A stretch of 11,025 nt of DNA from Dehalococcoidia bacterium (GTDB lineage: Bacteria > Chloroflexota > Dehalococcoidia > E44-bin15): NCBI GenBank assembly GCA_030667555.1, contig DAOUVR010000019.1, positions 1 to 11,025 of the forward strand, given 5' to 3'. The notes below the pieces were generated by a model. That model did no database searches and was not told the origin of the DNA. It saw nothing but the letters and a program-made list of their open reading frames with translations. Position numbers and translations under genes: made by a program. Positions 6,901 to 11,025 of the stretch are shown here, piece by piece; positions within the stretch are counted from its first letter, which is position 1; every line of letters begins with the position of its first letter.

Positions 6901-8031
6901 AATGTCATCGCTACTGCTAACTTGGCAATGCTAACTGGAAACATTGGTAAGCCTTCTTCAGGGGTAAATCCGCTACGTGGTCAGAACAACGTACAGGGTG
7001 CCTGCGATATGGGTGCTTTGCCCAATGTGTACCCTGGTTATCAGGCAGTAACCGACCCAGCTATCAGAGAGAAGTTTGAAACTGCCTGGGGCTATACTCT
7101 ATCAGCCGAGCGAGGGACGGTGCTTACCGATATGTTCCATGCCATTGATCAGGGTCAGGTCAAGGCGGCATATATTATCGGCGAAAACCCAGTGCTCAGT
7201 GATCCTGACGCAAGACATGTAGAAGAATCGCTGAGCAAATTAGAGTTCTTGGTAGTCCAGGACATATTCCTCACCGAGACGGCACAGTTTGCTGATGTGG
7301 TGTTGCCGGCGACAAGCTTCGCTGAGAAGGAAGGCACCTTCACCAATACCGAACGCCGCGTGCAGCTATTGCACCGGGCCATTGCTCCAGTAGGCGATTC
7401 CAAGCCAGACTGGCAGATAATCTGTGACATCGCCAGACGAATGGGTGCCAAGGACTTTGCCTATACCAGTGCGTCGGAGATTATGGAGGATATCGCCGAT
7501 CTCACTCCTGCATATGGCGGCATTACTTACGCGAGATTGGAGAATGAAGGTCTACAATGGCCCTGCCCATTTGATGAACATCCAGGCACCAAATATCTCC
7601 ATGCCGGTATCTTTGTTAGGGGCAAAGGCAAATTTACGCCCTTAGAGTATAAACCGCCTCGGGAACAGCCTGACGATGAGTATCCACTGGTGCTTACTAC
7701 GGGACGCAGCTTATATCACTTCCACACCGGCACCATGACACGCAAAGCCACAGGGCTCAACGAGTTGAAGGGCGAGGGGGACGTGGAGATTAATCCTCAG
7801 GATGCCGAAGCTTTGGGGATTGCCCACGGCGATAAGGTGCAGGTTTCTTCCCGTCGGGGAAAGGTAACGTCCAGGGCGAATGTGACAGAAAACTTACCAA
7901 AGGGCGTGGTTTTTATGACCTTCCACTTTGCTGAAAGCCCGGTCAACCAGCTTACTAACCCGGCTCTTGATCCCACATCCAAGATACCTGAGCTCAAGGT
8001 ATGCGCAGTAAGGGTTGAGAAAGCAGAATAA
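3979..8031 (+). CDS. fdhA: Formate dehydrogenase alpha subunit with inserted GltD-like FAD/NADPH module
   Basis: This 1350-residue enzyme should interconvert formate and CO2 at a molybdenum or tungsten bis-pterin centre. Domains in order: NuoG-like [2Fe-2S] ferredoxin (about 1-75; C36, C53, C56, C70); a degenerate His/Cys-cluster region (about 83-120; only C106 kept); first half of a double [4Fe-4S] ferredoxin (C153, C156, C159, C163). A GltD-like module follows (about 177-640) with an N-terminal cysteine cluster (C178, C182, C221, C225, C229), FAD site GAGPAGL (274-280), NADPH site GGGNVAIDAAR (402-412) with YRR (426-428), and GGD (541-543). Then come the second ferredoxin half (C651, C654, C657, C661), the molybdopterin oxidoreductase with its own cluster (C685, C688, C692, C720), and a C-terminal pterin-binding domain (about 1230-1345). 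C807 (TGC codon) replaces selenocysteine; H808 and R1000 match E. coli FdhF H141 and R333. ATG overlaps the upstream stop; GGAAGGGG lies six bases before it. Confidence 0.93.
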   Translation: MKEVTIRIDGREIKVEEEATILDAAESAGIYIPTLCHYPGLRPLAELKPDRACRLCVVEMEGVASPQLACITPVSDRMVIFTNSAGLQKLRRYSLKQILSRYPSDCLTQDGGDSGELQRVINYIGLDELPPHISKKLPVREDSPFFVRDNNLCILCERCVRVCEDIRGVKAIEFAYPCHMACPARIDIPRYIRLVAWGRPSAALAVIREKVPFPGSLGRVCVHPCETACQRGREVDDPLSIRMLKRFADDNGDESWKRRAKRLPPIAKSVAVVGAGPAGLTAAFYLAKQGYKVTVFEALSEPGGMMRVGIPEYRLPRDILGGEIEDIKSFGVEIRLNTKVDSLNWLFEQGFDAVFLGLGAHQGMSLGVEGDDLPGIIESAEFLRRVNLGEKINVGERVGVIGGGNVAIDAARISLRLGAKKVTIIYRRTRSEMPANPEEVDAALEEGIEIVYLAAPAKVTGENGKLKLESIRMELGEPDASGRPRPVPIEGSEFVTELDTLIAAIGQRTEVPEGFQVELGRGNALKIDGNMQTSREGVFSGGDCVSGPATVIEAIAAGRKAAECIDRYLGGDGDISESLVDPEEATYFDEADLPMEKKAVFSHLSPETRIKSFDEVELGVDWDVAVAEGMRCLQCNVIAPPNEQTLKEANCEFCGACVDACPVSALMERSALEIGAPDRVVTTICPYCGVGCQLKLEIKDERIVRVIPDPKGPANKGQDCVKGKFGLDFVGDSNRLTTPLIKENGRFVEATWGEALDLITSKLAKYRGDQFVAISSAKCTNEDNYVFQKFTRCVMATNNIDHCARLCHAPTVAGLAQTFGSGAMTNSIEEIGDAGCILAIGTNTTEDHPVIALQIKRAVDKGARLIVADPRQIGLCGMAHIWLRHRPGTDVALIMGMARVIVDEGLLDRAFIEERCENFDEFKDSLKDFDLDRVSRITGVVASTIAEAARVYATNSPATILYAMGITQHSHGTDNVIATANLAMLTGNIGKPSSGVNPLRGQNNVQGACDMGALPNVYPGYQAVTDPAIREKFETAWGYTLSAERGTVLTDMFHAIDQGQVKAAYIIGENPVLSDPDARHVEESLSKLEFLVVQDIFLTETAQFADVVLPATSFAEKEGTFTNTERRVQLLHRAIAPVGDSKPDWQIICDIARRMGAKDFAYTSASEIMEDIADLTPAYGGITYARLENEGLQWPCPFDEHPGTKYLHAGIFVRGKGKFTPLEYKPPREQPDDEYPLVLTTGRSLYHFHTGTMTRKATGLNELKGEGDVEINPQDAEALGIAHGDKVQVSSRRGKVTSRANVTENLPKGVVFMTFHFAESPVNQLTNPALDPTSKIPELKVCAVRVEKAE

Positions 8032-8068
8032 ACCCACTCCCAGCGGTGAATCACTACCAGGAGTGGGT
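8032..8068. terminator. Hairpin between convergent fdhA and acyl-CoA dehydrogenase genes
   Basis: A perfect 9-bp inverted repeat, ACCCACTCC (8032-8040) and GGAGTGGGT (8060-8068), starts at the first base after the fdhA stop codon. A further GGT/ACC pairing (8045-8047 with 8056-8058) may extend it inside the loop. Read on the minus strand it is followed by TTTATTCTGCTTT, a weak T-tract; on the plus strand the following bases are not T-rich. It sits between convergent genes, so it probably ends the minus-strand acyl-CoA dehydrogenase transcript and may act on both strands. The short 8069-8131 remainder shows nothing else I can support. Confidence 0.6.
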
Positions 8069-8131
8069 CACAGAGTCAATGTCTATCTCATAACTGCAGG
8101 CTTACGCCTTATCCATATCTTCGATCAGCAC

Positions 8132-9322
8132 TTATTTAAGTTGGTCTCTGGAAAAGCCAAGGACTCGCCGCGCTACAACCAGCATATTGATCTGGCCAGT
8201 GCCCTCGAAGAGATCATTGATCTTACCGTCGCGCATCCATTTCTCCAGGAGGTACTTTCTGGAATAGCCCAGCGGCCCCATGAGCTCGACTGCCTTCTGC
8301 GTAATCTTGGTGACGGCAAGCCCTGCCTTAGCTTTCGCCATTGAAGACTCGATACTGTTGGGTAAGAGCTGACTCATCATCCATGTTGCTCGCATCATGA
8401 GCATCTTGGCTGCCTTGTAATTGGCCTCCATATCCATGACATCGCGTTCGATAGAGGTTAGCTTATTGCGTGGCAAGCCGTATCGTATCTCGATGCCGTC
8501 CTTTTCTAAGGTTTCCTTGACGAAATCCAGGGCAGCACGGCCAACACCCAAGGCCATAGCGGCTACAATGGGTCGGGTGGCGTCAAAGGTGGCCATTGCC
8601 TTCTTGAAGCCCTCAGTCTTGGTCTTATCTAGCTTTCTAACCTCAGGGCTGCCCAGTATGTTTTCAAAGGGGATGCGGCAATCCTCAAAGACGACAGTAG
8701 CAGTGTCGCTGGCTTTGATTCCCAGCTTGTGCTCCAGCTTCTCCACCTTCATCCCCGGCGTTCCACATTCCACTACAAAGGACTTCATTCCAGCCCGTCC
8801 CGCTGACTTGTCCACAGTAGCCCAAACAATGACAATTCCGGCTTGCTCTACTGCCCTTTTACCCCAGGTTACAAAGATCTTCTCGCCATTGAGTACCCAT
8901 TCGTTACCGTCCTGTACCGCGGTGGTCTGGATGGCAGCGGTGTCTGAGCCGCAACTCGGTTCCGTCATGGCCATAGCACCCCACTTGGGCTCACCTTCAT
9001 TGAAGCGGGTGAGGAAACGCTTATGCTGGTCAGCAGTTCCTGTTGCCATAACAGCGGCGCCTCCTAGACCTGGGCCTGGGCTGACTAACATAAGGCCGGC
9101 ATCGCCCCAGCACGTCTCCTCGATCCTGAGCGCTGCCGTTACTCCTAGACCGAACAGTGCGCCCTCTCCTCTTTTCGCCCACATTGTGTCAATGAACTCG
9201 TCGGGACTCTCGTGCTCATGTTCATCGTAGTAGCGAGCTATAGGGCGATAAAGCTTCACTGCGTCCTCATGAGCCTGCTCTAGTATTGCTTGCTCTTCGG
9301 GCGATAGTTCAAAATCGATCAT
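8132..9322 (-). CDS. Acyl-CoA dehydrogenase, subunit with catalytic Glu (probable alpha partner)
   Basis: This is an FAD enzyme of the acyl-CoA dehydrogenase superfamily, which oxidises an acyl-CoA to the enoyl-CoA. I start it at the ATG 9320-9322 (protein begins MIDFELSPEEQ), because AAGGAGGT (9331-9338) lies eight bases upstream and the family N-terminus begins here; an upstream in-frame start would add 16 residues and overlap the preceding gene. Of 396 residues, TEPSCGSD (120-127), F150/T152 and E373 in FEGTGQI keep the own-subunit flavin contacts and the catalytic base. The residues that normally reach into the neighbouring subunit's FAD are lost: RxxFG reads EIRYG (278-282), and QxxGG reads ELMGP (346-350). 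It lies 16 bp downstream of a second dehydrogenase gene that has the opposite pattern. The substrate is not evident; fatty, dicarboxylic or alicyclic acyl-CoAs are possible. Confidence 0.9.
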   Translation of the reverse strand: MIDFELSPEEQAILEQAHEDAVKLYRPIARYYDEHEHESPDEFIDTMWAKRGEGALFGLGVTAALRIEETCWGDAGLMLVSPGPGLGGAAVMATGTADQHKRFLTRFNEGEPKWGAMAMTEPSCGSDTAAIQTTAVQDGNEWVLNGEKIFVTWGKRAVEQAGIVIVWATVDKSAGRAGMKSFVVECGTPGMKVEKLEHKLGIKASDTATVVFEDCRIPFENILGSPEVRKLDKTKTEGFKKAMATFDATRPIVAAMALGVGRAALDFVKETLEKDGIEIRYGLPRNKLTSIERDVMDMEANYKAAKMLMMRATWMMSQLLPNSIESSMAKAKAGLAVTKITQKAVELMGPLGYSRKYLLEKWMRDGKINDLFEGTGQINMLVVARRVLGFSRDQLK

Positions 9323-9330
9323 AACTCTAT

Positions 9331-9338
9331 ACCTCCTT
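9331..9338 (-). promoter_or_regulatory. Strong Shine-Dalgarno site fixing the start of the 8132-9322 gene
   Basis: On the minus strand this reads AAGGAGGT, a near-perfect match to the anti-Shine-Dalgarno sequence, eight bases before the ATG at 9320-9322. It begins immediately after the TAG stop (9339-9341) of the upstream dehydrogenase gene, so ribosomes ending there could re-initiate. Confidence 0.8.
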
Positions 9339-10433
9339 CTATACGATAGCCATGCCATCGAAAGTGACAAATCCGCGACCGTTCCTCAGCCATAACTCGA
9401 CGGGGTGCTCGCGAATATAACCATGCCCGCCCAATATCTGGACGCCGCCGTCAGTCACCTTCAACACCATATCGTCGGCATACATTTTCACCAGGGAAGA
9501 ATCTTTGGTTGCTTCTTCCTTTCGATCTAGCTTCCAGGCAGCCTCCCATGTCATCAATCTGGTGGCGTCGACCTCCATGGCCATTTCCGCTATCATGAAA
9601 GCAATGGCTTGGCGAGATGCGATGGGCTCGCCGAAGGCGTGACGGTCTATAGCATAGTCTCGTGAGTACTCAAAAGCCGCTCGACCTACCCCTACAGCCA
9701 TTGCCGAAAGGGCCACGCGGGACCGGTTCAGAATGCGGTTGAAATCGCATCCCGCCTCGCCGCCCAGACGATTTTCCTTGGGCACACGGCAGTCCTTAAG
9801 GGTGAGTTCGTATGTCGGTAGGGCCTTTATTCCCATATTCTTCTCTCGCTCACCAATCTCAAGTCCTGAGGCTCCCTTCTCGATGATGAAGCCCTGGTTA
9901 CTACCGTTCTCGGCGGCATAGACCAGCAACAAGTCAGCCTCGGCTGCCAACTGGACATAGCACTTCTCACCGTTAAGCACATAGTCGCTCCCGTCTACCT
10001 TGGCGGTAGTTGAAAGGGCGAGAGGGTCAAAATTGAAACGGGGCTCGATGAGGGCAGCGGTGGCTGCCTTGTACTTCTCATCGCAGAAGGCGGGCAGGTA
10101 TTTCCTCTTTTGCTCCTCGGTTCCCATCTCCAGGATGGGAAAGGCTACCAAAGCAGGGCACAGGATCTTCATCGCAATAGCGAGGTCACCCCACGCCAGT
10201 TCCTCGGCGATCAAAGAGCCTGTAACCGCTGATTGTTCGCCACCGAGTCCGCCCAGATCCTCGGGAATACCAGTAGCGATGAGACCTAGCTCCCAGGCGG
10301 TGTTTACGATATCGTCTGGTATCTCACCGCTTTCCTCACATTCCCTGTAGATCTCACGTATCTCATCTGTGGCAAACTGCTTTATGGTATTCAGGATCAT
10401 CTGCTGCTCTTCACTGGGGGTAAATGAGATCAT
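9339..10433 (-). CDS. Acyl-CoA dehydrogenase homologue lacking the catalytic Glu (probable beta partner)
   Basis: This 364-residue member of the acyl-CoA dehydrogenase superfamily is shorter than the usual 380 or so, ending just after the catalytic-loop position. The typical EGT catalytic motif reads FDGM, with D359 where the Glu base should be, and the protein stops five residues later. The TEPxxGSD flavin motif is degraded to IEPRFNFD (129-136), and the flavin-contact Thr is Q161. By contrast it retains RHAFG (264-268), Q275 and QILGGHG (332-338), residues that contact the FAD of the neighbouring subunit in homotetrameric family members. No other frame downstream restores a longer C-terminus, so the short end looks native. 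ATG at 10431-10433 follows GAAAGGAG by six bases. It is the first gene of a two-gene operon with the downstream dehydrogenase. It likely pairs with that protein; an independent enzyme using Asp as base is the alternative. Confidence 0.9.
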   Translation of the reverse strand: MISFTPSEEQQMILNTIKQFATDEIREIYRECEESGEIPDDIVNTAWELGLIATGIPEDLGGLGGEQSAVTGSLIAEELAWGDLAIAMKILCPALVAFPILEMGTEEQKRKYLPAFCDEKYKAATAALIEPRFNFDPLALSTTAKVDGSDYVLNGEKCYVQLAAEADLLLVYAAENGSNQGFIIEKGASGLEIGEREKNMGIKALPTYELTLKDCRVPKENRLGGEAGCDFNRILNRSRVALSAMAVGVGRAAFEYSRDYAIDRHAFGEPIASRQAIAFMIAEMAMEVDATRLMTWEAAWKLDRKEEATKDSSLVKMYADDMVLKVTDGGVQILGGHGYIREHPVELWLRNGRGFVTFDGMAIV

Positions 10434-10488
10434 ATTCCACTCCTTTCACCGTATATTTCTAATGTTTGTAGACAGCTTGTCAATGCAT

Positions 10489-10517
10489 AATATAGCATAA
10501 TCGGGGCGTATCGTCAA
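10489..10517 (-). promoter_or_regulatory. Sigma70-type promoter for the acyl-CoA dehydrogenase operon
   Basis: Read on the minus strand, TTGACG (10512-10517) and TATATT (10489-10494) are separated by exactly 17 bases. Both hexamers are one mismatch from consensus. A start about seven bases downstream would give a leader of roughly 45-50 nt before the ATG at 10433. A direct repeat, GCATAAT at 10485-10491 and 10495-10501 (plus strand), overlaps the -10 element at a 10-bp period and could be an operator. Confidence 0.6.
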
Positions 10518-10616
10518 AGTGATATTTAAGCAGATATTCTTGATGGCCACTTGAACACTAGCTGTTATGAGCATCCGAAGATGTCTGGAAAGGTTATCTA
10601 GGCGGGGTTCTCTAGG

Positions 10617-10656
10617 CATGGTAGGAGCAGATGCTCCTTACCTACCCATGGTTTTT
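10617..10656. terminator. Hairpin downstream of ruvB, with a T-run on the plus-strand side
   Basis: CATGGTAGG (10617-10625) pairs with CCTACCCATG (10641-10650) with one bulge. Alternatively AGGAGC (10623-10628) pairs with GCTCCT (10633-10638) around an AGAT loop, flanked by GGTA/TACC. On the plus strand TTTTT (10652-10656) follows, giving an intrinsic-terminator shape. The ruvB gene it follows is read on the minus strand, where no T-run follows the hairpin. It may serve as a 3' end for ruvB without a U-tract, or end an unannotated plus-strand transcript. Confidence 0.4.
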
Positions 10657-10675
10657 AGGTAGAAGCTGTGGTGGG

Positions 10676-11025
10676 TTAGAGAAGTCGCTGTTGCTCGCTG
10701 GTGAGATGTGCTCGTGCAGCATCGCCTATTTTCCTGCCAGCAGGTGTCCTGATGATAAAGCCCATCTTCAATAGAAACGGCTCCACCACATCGATCAGAG
10801 TGGTCGTTTCTTCATTCAAGGTCGCTGCCAGCGCCTCTATACCTACGGGGCCACCACGATAGTTATCGATGATAGTTCTTAGGTACAGGCTATCTAGCCT
10901 ATCCAGTCCATTCTTATCAACGCCTTCTCTTGTTAAAGCCTCATCGGCTATTTCCTGCGTAATCTTACCCTCTCGCTTTACTTCGGCATAATCCCTCACC
11001 CTGCGGAGCAACCTATTGGCAACGC
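10676..11025 (-). CDS. ruvB: Holliday junction branch migration helicase RuvB, C-terminal third (partial)
   Basis: RuvB is the hexameric AAA+ motor that, with RuvA, drives branch migration of Holliday junctions in the cytoplasm. The visible 115 codons run from the right edge to a TAA at 10676-10678 and correspond to the last third of a protein usually about 335-350 residues long. ANRLLRRVRDYAEV near the edge is the conserved sensor-2 segment of the AAA+ lid. GLDRLDSLYLRTII, the FxGGPVG-like YRGGPVGIEALAATL and the EPFLLKMGFIIRTPAGR segment form the C-terminal winged-helix DNA-binding domain. The reading frame is open through the edge, so the gene simply continues outside; the TTG near 11011 is an internal Leu codon, not a start. 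No functional link to the neighbouring metabolic genes is apparent. Confidence 0.96.
   Translation of the reverse strand, partial: VANRLLRRVRDYAEVKREGKITQEIADEALTREGVDKNGLDRLDSLYLRTIIDNYRGGPVGIEALAATLNEETTTLIDVVEPFLLKMGFIIRTPAGRKIGDAARAHLTSEQQRLL

Noticed and set aside
8015..8344. 109-codon plus-strand frame starting in the fdhA tail
   Set aside because: It runs through the intergenic hairpin and antisense to the end of the acyl-CoA dehydrogenase gene. No family resemblance or ribosome site was found.
8421..9230. 269-codon plus-strand open frame opposite the acyl-CoA dehydrogenase gene
   Set aside because: It is fully antisense to a gene with clear family motifs, its product is low-complexity Ser/Pro/Ala-rich with no recognisable domain, and it lacks a convincing ribosome site.
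9339..9360. Frameshift truncating the C-terminus of the upstream acyl-CoA dehydrogenase
   Set aside because: The other frames after the stop do not encode the usual SEIQRxxIAR-like continuation, and the stop is placed neatly before the next gene's ribosome site, so the short end appears genuine.
9323..9370. Sixteen-residue N-terminal extension of the downstream acyl-CoA dehydrogenase
   Set aside because: It would overlap the upstream gene and has no ribosome site. The ATG at 9320-9322 has AAGGAGGT at ideal spacing and starts the family-typical N-terminus.
10455..10483. Alternative minus-strand promoter with a perfect TTGACA at 10478-10483
   Set aside because: At 16-17 bases spacing the -10 would be TAGAAA or AGAAAT, poor matches. 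The TTGACG-17-TATATT pair just upstream is better.

Overview
The window carries eight complete or near-complete genes plus two partial ones at its edges, on two opposing transcription blocks. It suggests an anaerobic bacterium with the methyl branch of the Wood-Ljungdahl pathway. The evidence is a [NiFe] hydrogenase, a MetV/MetF methylene-tetrahydrofolate reductase pair, a DUF3786 protein (a family I associate with anaerobes carrying this pathway) and a molybdopterin formate dehydrogenase with a flavin NADPH module. An anaerobic Chloroflexota (Dehalococcoidia-like) or similar uncultured lineage would fit, but there is no 16S or other decisive marker here and I hold the taxonomy loosely.

Plus-strand block (1-8031): the C-terminus of a [NiFe] hydrogenase small subunit, its large subunit (93-1652), metV (1671-2360), metF (2357-3232), a DUF3786 gene (3323-3982) and a giant 1350-residue formate dehydrogenase (3979-8031). 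Junctions are tight: 1-bp overlap, 18-bp gap, 4-bp overlap, 90-bp gap, 4-bp overlap. The 90-bp gap holds a lone TATAAT, so DUF3786-fdh may also have its own promoter. Functionally the block could oxidise H2, interconvert CO2/formate with NADPH, and interconvert methylene- and methyl-tetrahydrofolate. The formyl-THF synthetase and FolD steps between formate and methylene-THF are not in the window.

Minus-strand block (8132-10433, read right to left): two adjacent acyl-CoA dehydrogenase genes behind a good sigma70-type promoter (10489-10517). Their cofactor-site residues are complementary: one protein keeps the catalytic Glu and own-subunit flavin contacts, the other keeps the across-interface flavin contacts. 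This points to an obligate heteromer. The two blocks converge on a hairpin at 8032-8068. Beyond a 242-bp intergenic region lies the C-terminal third of ruvB (minus strand, running off the right edge). No stretch longer than 300 bp lacks a gene. I see no tRNA, rRNA, CRISPR, transposase or phage gene.

The most notable item is the formate dehydrogenase. A complete GltD-type FAD/NADPH oxidoreductase module is inserted inside its NuoG-like double-[4Fe-4S] ferredoxin domain, between the two cluster motifs. In the same protein the NuoG-type His/Cys cluster motif has lost three of its four ligands.
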